From assembly GCA_013215865.1 (NCBI GenBank), contig JABSQL010000032.1, positions 1-6,609 on the forward strand: DNA of 6,609 nucleotides, in the 5' to 3' direction. The DNA is from Candidatus Margulisiibacteriota bacterium. GTDB taxonomy: Bacteria > Margulisbacteria > Marinamargulisbacteria > DT-59. Below the pieces are notes generated by a model. It ran no database searches, was not told the origin of the DNA, and saw only the letters and a list, made by a program, of their open reading frames with translations. Positions 1 through 6,446 of the stretch are shown piece by piece; the first letter of the stretch is position 1; each line of letters begins with the position of its first letter. The position numbers and the translations under genes were made by a program.

Positions 1-1043
1 ATCAAATTTTCTGGTTTTTTCATGGCTTCTTTTGCTGAATTTTGGGTAGCTTCGTCCGCCATATCGTCAGCATTTGACCGAGACCTTAAGATACCCCAAG
101 CACACCCAGCAGAAATAATAGAAAGAGTCATAAAAGGTACCGTTGGTAAACCAGGAACAATTGCAAACAGGAATAGAATAAAAGAAGTAACCGCAAATGC
201 CCTGGGCTGTGAAAATATTTGGGCAGCAACATCTGCACCCAAACTTTCATTAGAAGCAGATTTGGTGACCACAAGACCCGTCGCAATTGAAACTAATAAT
301 GCGGGTATTTGTGCAACCAGTCCATCTCCTCCAGTCAATCTAGCAAATATTTGGAGTGAGTCTGATAGTGTTAGGCCTTGCTGCCAACGGCCAATGATGA
401 GTCCGCCCACGATATTAATAATAACAATCACAATCCCAGCTATAGCGTCTCCTTTAACAAATTTATTGGCCCCATCCATTGATCCAAAAAAAGTGGACTC
501 TTGTTCCAGTTTTTTTCGCCGTTCCCGCGCTTCAGTTGCATCAATCAGCCCTGAGTTTAAATCTGCATCAATACTCATTTGTTTTCCAGGCAAGGCATCT
601 AGTGTAAATCTTGCAGCGACTTCAGCGACCCGTTCGGAACCTTTTGTAACAACCAGAAATTGCACTAATGTGATAATTGCAAAGACAACAATGCCCACAA
701 CAAAATTGCCCCGGGTCACAAATTCTGCAAAAGACAATACAACACTACCATCAAAATCAGGTCCAAGGCTCAAAATAAGCTTTGTAGAGGAAATGTTAAG
801 TGATAAGCGGAAAAGGGTTAGAATGAGCAAAAGAGAGGGGAATGCAGCAAAATCTAGGGGTTGACTCAAATACATGGCAATCAAAAGAACGGTAACGCCA
901 AGAGCAATGTTGAGAGCCATCAAAAAATCCAAAAGATAAGTTGGAATGGGAACAATCATCAGACCAATGACCGTAATGACCGTAATGGCTAAAACAACAT
1001 CTGAAAGAGTGAAGAATTTTTTAATTTCTGAAAGGCTAATCAT
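1..1043 (-). CDS. flhA: Flagellar export gate protein FlhA, N-terminal half (partial)
   Basis: FlhA forms the nonameric ring of the flagellar type III export gate in the inner membrane; its membrane part uses the proton motive force and its cytoplasmic part binds chaperone-substrate complexes. The frame is open from the ATG at 1043 to the window edge (347 codons plus 2 bases), about half of the usual ~690 residues. Visible are hydrophobic helices from about residue 15, the family block PSLLLILTLFRLSLNISS (69-86), the loop VAEVAARFTLDALPGKQMS (139-157) followed by the acidic residues D159 and D161 (the region linked to proton coupling in studied FlhAs), and TGGDGLVAQIPALLVSIATG (237-256). The fragment ends in the linker before the cytoplasmic domain, so that domain is not seen. 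An in-frame ATG at 1061, 11 bp after the flhB stop, would add six residues (MLLFLD); neither start has a clear ribosome binding site. Family assignment is certain; the exact start is not. Confidence 0.97.
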   Translation of the reverse strand, partial: MISLSEIKKFFTLSDVVLAITVITVIGLMIVPIPTYLLDFLMALNIALGVTVLLIAMYLSQPLDFAAFPSLLLILTLFRLSLNISSTKLILSLGPDFDGSVVLSFAEFVTRGNFVVGIVVFAIITLVQFLVVTKGSERVAEVAARFTLDALPGKQMSIDADLNSGLIDATEARERRKKLEQESTFFGSMDGANKFVKGDAIAGIVIVIINIVGGLIIGRWQQGLTLSDSLQIFARLTGGDGLVAQIPALLVSIATGLVVTKSASNESLGADVAAQIFSQPRAFAVTSFILFLFAIVPGLPTVPFMTLSIISAGCAWGILRSRSNADDMADEATQNSAKEAMKKPENL

Positions 1044-1072
1044 ATCCAAGAATAATAGCATTGAGTGTAGAT

Positions 1073-2176
1073 TTACCCAAGGTTTTCAGTGTTAGTTAAT
1101 TCACTCCATTTTCTTTTTTTTCTCTTTTTCTTGAGATGATATACAAAGGCCAAAATATCAGCAACTACTTTGTAATAGTCCTTGGGAATAAGAGATCCTA
1201 CTTTTGTGGTTTTATAGAGGGCTTGTGCAACCGGTGGATTTTCAACAATAGGAATGTTGTACTGGTCTGCAATTTGCTTAATCTCATTTGCAATGAGGCG
1301 TTTTCCTTTAGCGAGCACTCTGGGGGCCTTTGATTTGTTGGCTTTATATTCAAGAGCAACCGCAATATGAACAGGGTTGGTAACGACAACGTCTGCATCG
1401 GGAACGGATCCCATTTGCCGTCCCAAAGCCAATTCTCTGGCAGCATCACGTTGTCTTTGCTTCACCATAGGATCGCCCTCAAGCCGTTTATATTCCTCTT
1501 TAATTTCTTTTTTACTCATTCTCATTTCCTTCATGAATTCATATCGTTGATATAGGTAATCTAAAATAGACATGAATATATAAAATATACCCACCTTTGT
1601 GATGACATCCATAACGATATCACCTGTTAATAAAAGGGTGTCCCAAAACTCAAACTGATGGGTTTCAAGTATAATGAAGAACCTCTTTTTGATAGAAAGA
1701 TAGAGAAGTAAAATCACAATGGACATTTTAACAACAGATTTAAAAGTCTCTACGTATTGTTTTAATTGAAAGAACTTTTTTGCACCTTCAATGGGGTTCA
1801 GCTTTTCCAGTTTAGGTTCAATTGCCGCAAAAGAAATGAGAAACCCAGATTGAATAAAATCGGATATTATAGTGGCAAAAAAAACCACAGCAAATATAGG
1901 TCCCACAGTCATAAAGAATATGATCATGGCGTCTTCCAATATTCTTCCTGCTAGGGCAGTACTAAAAGGCTCGGGAATTTCAGTAAATACATATCGTGTA
2001 AGTTGATTAATATTATCCCATGATTTGATAGCAGTGAATTTTAAAGTATAAAAAGATAGCAGAAGTAAAATGGCACTGGTTAATTCCTGTGTTTTGGCAA
2101 TTTGACCCTTTTTTCTTGCATCTCTAAGCTTATGGGGTGTGGGTTCTTCTGTTTTTTGACCTGAATCTTCGCCCAT
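1073..2176 (-). CDS. flhB: Flagellar export switch protein FlhB with variant NPVH cleavage motif
   Basis: FlhB wraps around the FliPQR pore and switches export from rod/hook to filament substrates, normally after self-cleavage in its cytoplasmic domain. The 367-residue length is normal for the family. The N terminus has the typical EEPTPHKLRDARKKGQIAKT segment (10-29), then four hydrophobic segments near 32-50, 84-106, 146-165 and 181-205, then the cytoplasmic domain with GDPMVKQRQR (234-243) and IPIVENPPVAQALY (308-321). The autocleavage motif, usually NPTH, here reads NPVH (267-270), read directly from codons aac cct gtt cat. The Asn and Pro needed for cleavage chemistry are present, but Thr is Val. 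The C terminus carries a dense basic run KKKRKKRKW (349-357) before a short polar tail. The start is 4 bp downstream of the fliR stop, with only a weak AAGA upstream. Flagellar FlhB is preferred over a virulence SctU homologue because fliN, fliO and flhA are in the same operon. Confidence 0.97.
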   Translation of the reverse strand: MGEDSGQKTEEPTPHKLRDARKKGQIAKTQELTSAILLLLSFYTLKFTAIKSWDNINQLTRYVFTEIPEPFSTALAGRILEDAMIIFFMTVGPIFAVVFFATIISDFIQSGFLISFAAIEPKLEKLNPIEGAKKFFQLKQYVETFKSVVKMSIVILLLYLSIKKRFFIILETHQFEFWDTLLLTGDIVMDVITKVGIFYIFMSILDYLYQRYEFMKEMRMSKKEIKEEYKRLEGDPMVKQRQRDAARELALGRQMGSVPDADVVVTNPVHIAVALEYKANKSKAPRVLAKGKRLIANEIKQIADQYNIPIVENPPVAQALYKTTKVGSLIPKDYYKVVADILAFVYHLKKKRKKRKWSELTNTENLG

Positions 2177-2180
2177 GACA

Positions 2181-2948
2181 CTATCTTAAATATACAAATA
2201 ATTGGAGTACGGTTTCCAATGATTTCTCTAACAAATTGAAAATTGAATGAACCAAGCTGGGACTGATAAGCATAAAAATAAAGACTGTGATAATAGGTTT
2301 TATTTGGAACCCTAACTGAAATACGTTAATCTGAGGTGCTACCCGGCTCAACATTCCAAAACAAAAATCAATCAAAAATACAATCAGTAAGATTGGGGCT
2401 GCAAGTTGAAGCGCAGCTGAAAAAATAGTGGTGCCTAAGCTTGCAATATAAAAGCTTCCCTGTGTCATATTAACAGGCGTTGCAAGCGGCAGAATTTCAA
2501 AACTTCTGTACAGTGCCGTGAGCAATAAGTGGTGACCATCTAGTTGAAGAAATAGAATAATCCCTAAGAAACGCATCAAAAGTGAAATGATAGTCGCTGT
2601 ATGCCCAGAAGACGGGTCAAGGGTTGAAGCAACACTTAGGCCGGCCTGAGTATCCATCAAATTACCACTAAATTCAATGGCGACCAAAATGATATTGGTA
2701 ATAAACCCCACCATGCTTCCCAAAAGGAATTCTATGGCAAGGGCGAGGGAAAACGTAAGGGATGTGTTTGGGAGCTCAGAGGGAATGGGAACCATGAAAA
2801 TGAATAGGATGGATGTCCAAAATACAATGGCCACTTTTACAGGGGATATTATCCGTTTATCGCTAAATATGGGGCTGGTAATAATCAAGCCTGTCATTCT
2901 CATGAAAATGAGAAAAAAAGTAACAAGCTGTGGCATGGTAATAATCAT
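2181..2948 (-). CDS. fliR: Flagellar export pore protein FliR
   Basis: FliR is the single-copy subunit that completes the helical FliP-FliQ-FliR export pore and contacts FlhB. The 255-residue length matches the family, and the protein is almost wholly hydrophobic. Recognisable blocks are an N-terminal FLIFMRMTGLIITSPIF (12-28), LDTQ-like LMDTQAGLSVASTLDPSSG (97-115), the family-typical LDGHH (136-140) and FCFGMLSRVAPQINVFQLGF (195-214). The start ATG overlaps the fliQ stop as ATGA, and no ribosome binding site is visible, so translation is probably coupled to fliQ. An internal ATG four codons later (2936) is possible but less well placed. The stop is 4 bp before flhB. Confidence 0.97.
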   Translation of the reverse strand: MIITMPQLVTFFLIFMRMTGLIITSPIFSDKRIISPVKVAIVFWTSILFIFMVPIPSELPNTSLTFSLALAIEFLLGSMVGFITNIILVAIEFSGNLMDTQAGLSVASTLDPSSGHTATIISLLMRFLGIILFLQLDGHHLLLTALYRSFEILPLATPVNMTQGSFYIASLGTTIFSAALQLAAPILLIVFLIDFCFGMLSRVAPQINVFQLGFQIKPIITVFIFMLISPSLVHSIFNLLEKSLETVLQLFVYLR

Positions 2949-3214
2949 TTTGAATATTCAGGTATATGTTCCCATAGAGAGAAAGCCAAATCTAAAAGCA
3001 TGGATTGCATCCAACCAAACGTAAAGGCAATCACCAACAGAACAACAATCATTTTGGGAACAAAAGTTAATGTTTGTTCTTGAATTTGAGTAACGGCTTG
3101 AAAAATAGAAATAATGAGGCCAACAAGAAGTCCTAAACCAACAGATGGCATAGATACTATCAAAACAGTTTGAATCGCTTCTCTGATAATTTCACTTGCA
3201 ATGGCAATATTCAT
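2945..3214 (-). CDS. fliQ: Flagellar export pore protein FliQ
   Basis: FliQ is the small two-helix membrane subunit, four copies of which form the lower part of the FliPQR export pore. The 89 residues match the family size. Two hydrophobic helices (about 16-38 and 54-76) flank the conserved loop QAVTQIQEQTLTFVPK (39-54), which is the signature of FliQ/SctS proteins. The start ATG overlaps the stop of the upstream unidentified gene as ATGA, and the stop overlaps the fliR start in the same way. A GAGGGAG sequence lies about 13 bases upstream, somewhat far for a ribosome binding site, so coupling to the upstream gene is likely important. Confidence 0.97.
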   Translation of the reverse strand: MNIAIASEIIREAIQTVLIVSMPSVGLGLLVGLIISIFQAVTQIQEQTLTFVPKMIVVLLVIAFTFGWMQSMLLDLAFSLWEHIPEYSK

Positions 3215-4221
3215 GTCGAAATACCGGCTCCCTCAAGTTTATAGCTTCTCAATATAAAGTGAATAGGATAATAGCAACCCGCCTGAGGCATGATATAAAG
3301 AGCAAGATTTTTTTGTTCTTTTGGAAGTAGTATTACATTATAAATATCTTCCAGTCCGAGTCCACGATTGGGATGAAGGACCTTTGTTTCGATAAACGCA
3401 TCATCTATCAAGAACACGCCTCTATCTACTCCCATTTTGGGTGTGAAATATATTTTGAATTTAGTTGGCACGGAATAACTGTTGTAAAGGGAGATGTTTA
3501 ATTGATATAGAAGTCCATAGTTGCCTTTTAGAAAGATACCATTTTTTATATCAGTGAGATATGGTGGGCCACCAATGGGAATTTCATGCACAATATGTCT
3601 AGAATCAAAATGAATATTTTTCGTTCTTTTAGATTCTGAAAATGCACCATAATTATATTGATTTGGAATGATTTGTGGGAGGGAAGGGTCGATGATCTCA
3701 AGGGTCACATGAAGGGGAACTTCGTTCTGTTTCGAAATTTTTAAAATACCTGAGGATGTGAGTCCTGGTTTCAGGGAATGGAAAGATATTATTTTTGATT
3801 TTCCGGGTTGAATAGTTAGTGAATGATCTGGTTGATGGGTCAGCTCTTTTAGAAATCGTTTCATCGCAATATGACCTGCAAATATGATGTCAGAGTTAGG
3901 GCCTCCCTTTCCCTTTGATAGAGATATTTGAGCAGGTTTTGTTCCTGTATTTTGGATGGTGCACGCTATTGCAAACGGCGAATCCGATCCATTTCGGTGA
4001 TGATAGAAGAAACGAAGATGCTTTTTTGGCATGATTTTTTTATATATAAGGCCAGGAGCATGGATCATTTCAGGATAGTTACTGATCACATATTCTTCAT
4101 TTTCAAATGATTGGACCCAATCAGGCGTACTAACCATGTCTACAGGGTTTTTAGGAAGCGCACCTCCAATGAATAGAGACCCAAATAACAAACCCACTAA
4201 TAGACTGATTTTAACGATCAT
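3211..4221 (-). CDS. Unidentified exported protein between fliP and fliQ
   Basis: I cannot assign this 336-residue protein to a named flagellar family. It begins with a likely signal peptide: Lys4, then a hydrophobic stretch at about 5-19 and small residues GGALP (19-23); no lipobox cysteine follows, so it should be a soluble periplasmic or extracytoplasmic protein rather than a lipoprotein. No later segment looks like a membrane helix. The mature part is rich in alternating hydrophobic/polar stretches typical of beta-sandwich folds. Possible conserved-looking signatures are FFYHHRNGSDSPF (71-83), IQNTGTKPAQISLSKGKGGP (89-108), FAGHIAMKRFLKEL (114-127), IPIGGPPYL (214-222) and MGVDRGVFLID (263-273). 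The IQNTGTKPA pattern resembles the start of Ig-like domains. Only one cysteine (C316) is seen beyond the signal region besides C87. It overlaps fliP and fliQ by 4 bp each (ATGA), so it is almost surely co-expressed with the export pore. A role in pore or basal-body assembly on the outer face of the membrane is inference only. Confidence 0.9.
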   Translation of the reverse strand: MIVKISLLVGLLFGSLFIGGALPKNPVDMVSTPDWVQSFENEEYVISNYPEMIHAPGLIYKKIMPKKHLRFFYHHRNGSDSPFAIACTIQNTGTKPAQISLSKGKGGPNSDIIFAGHIAMKRFLKELTHQPDHSLTIQPGKSKIISFHSLKPGLTSSGILKISKQNEVPLHVTLEIIDPSLPQIIPNQYNYGAFSESKRTKNIHFDSRHIVHEIPIGGPPYLTDIKNGIFLKGNYGLLYQLNISLYNSYSVPTKFKIYFTPKMGVDRGVFLIDDAFIETKVLHPNRGLGLEDIYNVILLPKEQKNLALYIMPQAGCYYPIHFILRSYKLEGAGIST

Positions 4222-4955
4222 ACAAAGCTTAAGATGAGCCCCTTGGTGATCAAGTTCCAGCCGTCTGCCAATACAAAAAGTAATATTTTAAAAGGCAAAG
4301 ATATCATGACGGGGGATAACATGAACATACCTAGGGATAGTAGAATATTGGACACAATAAGGTCGATCACAACAAACGGAATAAACAAGAGAAATCCAAT
4401 TTGAAAAGATGCTTTCAATTCAGAGATAATAAAAGACGGAATAATGACAAAAATAGGAATATCATCTGAAGAATTAATATTTTTAATGCGGGAAAACTCT
4501 ATGAATAATGCCAAATCTTTTTCTCGGGTGACATTAAGCATAAACTCTCTAAAGGGTTGAAGGCCCGCATTGATGGCTTCACCTTGGGATATTTTGCCTG
4601 ATGTATAAGGGATGACGGCTTGTTGTTGAATTTTTGAGAATGTGGGCGCCATCACAAAGATGGTCAGAAAAGTAGCAAGAGATATCAATACAGCATTAGG
4701 AGGTGTTTGCTGGATACCTATTGCACTTCTAATCATGGACATAACAATGACTATTCTTAAGAAAGAAGTTGTAGAAAAAAGAAAAAATGGGATCAAACTG
4801 ATGGAACCCAAGGCAATTAAGAGGCCAACTGAAGAACTGAACTGAATAGAGTCGATTACTTTATTGAAATCTAATTGGTATTGAATGGTTTCCGCTGCAA
4901 ATAATGGTATCTGAAGTATCCATACGGACAAAAATAAGCTCAAAATTCGTATCAT
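4218..4955 (-). CDS. fliP: Flagellar export pore protein FliP
   Basis: FliP is the main subunit (five copies) of the flagellar export pore. The 245 residues equal the usual length. As in flagellar, but not virulence, homologues, an N-terminal cleavable signal peptide is visible (about 1-20, with FAAE at the likely cut). Both family signatures are clear: TSFLRIVIVMSMIRSAIG with IQQTPPNAVLISLATFLTIF (63-100), and FIPFVVIDLIVSNILL followed by MISLPFKILLFVLADGWNLI (191-236). The loop normally written GMMM reads GMFM (209-212), so one methionine of the pore's Met-rich gate is Phe. The start ATG overlaps the fliO stop (ATGA), and the stop overlaps the start of the next, unidentified gene the same way. 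Confidence 0.98.
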   Translation of the reverse strand: MIRILSLFLSVWILQIPLFAAETIQYQLDFNKVIDSIQFSSSVGLLIALGSISLIPFFLFSTTSFLRIVIVMSMIRSAIGIQQTPPNAVLISLATFLTIFVMAPTFSKIQQQAVIPYTSGKISQGEAINAGLQPFREFMLNVTREKDLALFIEFSRIKNINSSDDIPIFVIIPSFIISELKASFQIGFLLFIPFVVIDLIVSNILLSLGMFMLSPVMISLPFKILLFVLADGWNLITKGLILSFV

Positions 4956-5191
4956 GATAGTTTTTCCAGTAAGCGAATATCTTTGCCCCCAACACTGATA
5001 AGGTATTCATGACTTCTTATCGTTACAATAACGAGCGAAGCGTGATTTCCGATGAGAAGGCGATCTGTCACTTTTATATCTCCAGAAAACCGTTTTTTCT
5101 GTACCCGTTTAGAAAAGACAAACAGGCCATATACAAGCCCAAAAAATATGAGTAACGAAAACAGAATTTGAAAATAATATGCTGCAGACAT
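4952..5191 (-). CDS. fliO: FliO-like flagellar assembly protein, short form
   Basis: FliO is a small membrane protein that helps FliP fold and assemble into the export pore. This 79-residue protein has one membrane helix (about 7-26), a basic stretch just inside the membrane (SKRVQKKR, 27-34), and a short cytoplasmic domain with the typical FliO pattern IKVTDRLLIGNHASLVIVTI (39-58) followed by HEYLISVGGKDIRLLEKL. It is shorter than most FliO proteins because there is no periplasmic N-terminal region and little after the core. Sequence conservation in FliO is weak, but the fold pattern plus the position between fliN and fliP make the call firm. It starts 3 bp after the fliN stop without a visible ribosome binding site. 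Confidence 0.92.
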   Translation of the reverse strand: MSAAYYFQILFSLLIFFGLVYGLFVFSKRVQKKRFSGDIKVTDRLLIGNHASLVIVTIRSHEYLISVGGKDIRLLEKLS

Positions 5192-5194
5192 CGA

Positions 5195-5713
5195 TTACTT
5201 CGATGTAGACAATATTTTTGTAATTCTCAACCCATAGTGGTTATCAACAGCCACCACACTTCCCTGTGCAATTATGGTATCGTTAATCACCAAATCTAGA
5301 GGCTCTCCTACCAAACGTTCTAATTCAATGATCGCTCCCTCAGTGAGCTCATAAATATCATTGAGTGACATTTTTGTTCTTCCAAGCTCAACAGATAGTT
5401 GAACAGGCAGGTTATTAAATACAGTAGAATCAAATTTTTTCCCAGCGATTTGTTCAGGAAGCTCAGGAAATTCAACTTGAGAAACTTCTGGGACACTTTC
5501 TATATGCGATGTCTCAGACGTTTCTTTTGGTTCATCTTCAAAAAGTCCTGGTGTTGGGGCTTCTTCATCTTTAACAGAAAAAGCTTTCTCCATTACAGGA
5601 TCAATATCTTTTAAAGGATCTTTAAAAGATTTTTTTGTGTATTTTCTTTTGGGTTTAGCTGTTTCCTTTTTCTTATTTGATTTACTACCTGACGATTCTG
5701 ATTTCTTAACCAT
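5195..5713 (-). CDS. fliN: Flagellar rotor switch protein FliN with charged N-terminal extension
   Basis: FliN forms the base of the rotor C-ring, where it takes part in directional switching and docks the FliH-FliI export ATPase complex. The C-terminal third (about 98-168) is a full SpoA domain: LPVQLSVELGRTKMSLNDIY (102-121), EGAIIELERLVGEPLDLVIN (125-144), then IIAQGSVVAVDNHYGLRIT (147-165). The first ~95 residues are unusual: residues 1-31 are strongly basic (KSNKKKETAKPKRKYTKK) and 48-89 are acidic and Pro-rich, with no CheC-like phosphatase domain, so this is FliN and not FliY. The extension is probably disordered. The start overlaps the end of parA by 8 bp and is preceded by the best ribosome binding site in the window (AAAGAGGTG), which suggests FliN is made at a higher level than the coupled genes. 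Confidence 0.97.
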   Translation of the reverse strand: MVKKSESSGSKSNKKKETAKPKRKYTKKSFKDPLKDIDPVMEKAFSVKDEEAPTPGLFEDEPKETSETSHIESVPEVSQVEFPELPEQIAGKKFDSTVFNNLPVQLSVELGRTKMSLNDIYELTEGAIIELERLVGEPLDLVINDTIIAQGSVVAVDNHYGLRITKILSTSK

Positions 5714-6446
5714 TTTGAAGCACCTCTTTACATAATTTTAGATAATCTACTGCACCGTTAGATGAATTCTTGAATTCGAATACGGTTTGCTCAAGTCCAG
5801 ATGACTCAGCGATGGATGTACACATTCGAATAGGCGGACCTATTTTATTTGGAAAAGCTCTTGAAATACTTTGGAGGACCTCTTTAGATGCTTTTCTTCG
5901 GGCGTTAAAAAAAGTAGGGATGACTTTAGAAATGTGTATTTTGTGATTAAACAGTTTGTTGATAAGGGCCAAATTTTGAATGAGTTGCCTAACACCAACA
6001 AGAGATAAATATGCCATAGAAACAGGAAGGAAGACCTCATTTGAAAAGAGTAGGGCATTTTGATTCAAAAGATTAATAGACGGTGCACAATCAACAAGTA
6101 CAAATTGGTAGCCAGATATGGTGTTCAATCTTTTACTTAATATGTGCTCTCTATTTTTAAGTTGACTCATTGATAACTCGGCTGGGAATAGGCGCTCATT
6201 TGAAGCGATAATATCCAAATTCTGTCGTGCAGGGGTAATGCATTCCTCCAGTGTTTTTGATTGGGTTAACAAATCATAAATGGTATTTTTAGGTTGAATA
6301 CCTAAGTGAATACCTGAGGACCCTTGTGGATCTGTATCTACAATCAGAACTTTCTGTCCATGCATTGACAAACTATGAGCAAGATTAACGACAGTAGATG
6401 TCTTTCCTGTGCCGCCCTTGTAATTAATGATACTAATTTTTCTCAT
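5706..6446 (-). CDS. ParA/Soj-like partition ATPase in flagellar operon
   Basis: This 246-residue protein is a ParA/MinD-superfamily ATPase, a class that forms ATP-dependent dimers to position DNA, protein clusters or flagella. The deviant Walker A motif is complete (YKGGTGKTST, 9-18, with signature Lys10 and catalytic-site Lys15), followed by Walker A' VLIVDTDPQGSS (33-44) and Walker B FVLVDCAPS (115-123). The C-terminal part IRMCTSIAESSGLEQ to SSNGAVDYLKLCKEVL (206-243) follows the Soj/ParA pattern. It starts directly at the first beta strand: the N-terminal DQAxxLR motif of FlhG is absent, and there is no C-terminal amphipathic membrane helix as in MinD/FlhG, so it is a cytosolic ParA type rather than FlhG. 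No parB gene is visible. The start is supported by a GGTGAGG site and overlaps the upstream stop (ATGA); the end overlaps fliN by 8 bp. Its cargo is unknown; flagellar or chemoreceptor positioning is inferred from context. Confidence 0.93.
   Translation of the reverse strand: MRKISIINYKGGTGKTSTVVNLAHSLSMHGQKVLIVDTDPQGSSGIHLGIQPKNTIYDLLTQSKTLEECITPARQNLDIIASNERLFPAELSMSQLKNREHILSKRLNTISGYQFVLVDCAPSINLLNQNALLFSNEVFLPVSMAYLSLVGVRQLIQNLALINKLFNHKIHISKVIPTFFNARRKASKEVLQSISRAFPNKIGPPIRMCTSIAESSGLEQTVFEFKNSSNGAVDYLKLCKEVLQNG
5721..5729 (-). promoter_or_regulatory. Strong ribosome binding site of fliN
   Basis: The sequence AAAGAGGTG lies 7 bases before the fliN ATG and differs by one base from the ideal complement of the 16S rRNA end. 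It sits inside the last codons of parA. It supports the fliN start at 5713 and contrasts with the weak or missing sites before fliO, fliP, fliR and flhB. Confidence 0.75.

Noticed and set aside
502..520. Run of A residues in flhA (cga aaa aaa) as a possible frameshift site
   Set aside because: The frame on both sides is the conserved FlhA frame, so no shift is needed or indicated.
22..864. 280-codon open frame on the plus strand
   Set aside because: It lies wholly antisense to flhA, whose minus-strand frame carries unmistakable family blocks; the plus-strand translation has low-complexity Ser/Thr/Ile content and no recognisable domain.
969..986. Short direct repeat (ccgtaatga/ccgtaatgg) in the start of flhA
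   Set aside because: It simply encodes TVITVI within a membrane helix; two copies of nine bases are not significant.
1198..1449. 83-codon minus-strand open frame within flhB
   Set aside because: Out-of-frame shadow of flhB; the in-frame product is clearly conserved through this stretch.
2677..3024. 115-codon plus-strand open frame across the fliQ/fliR junction
   Set aside because: Antisense to two well-supported genes, Met/Asn/Lys-rich with no domain pattern.
4162..4221. Lipoprotein signal in the unidentified protein
   Set aside because: No cysteine follows the hydrophobic stretch, so there is no lipobox.
1..5713. Possible virulence (injectisome) type III secretion cluster
   Set aside because: FliO, a signal-peptide FliP, and the gene order with flhB-flhA are flagellar; no needle, translocon or secretin gene is visible.
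5840..6058. 72-codon minus-strand open frame within the ParA-like gene
   Set aside because: Out of frame with the ATPase, whose Walker B and C-terminal motifs cover the same bases.
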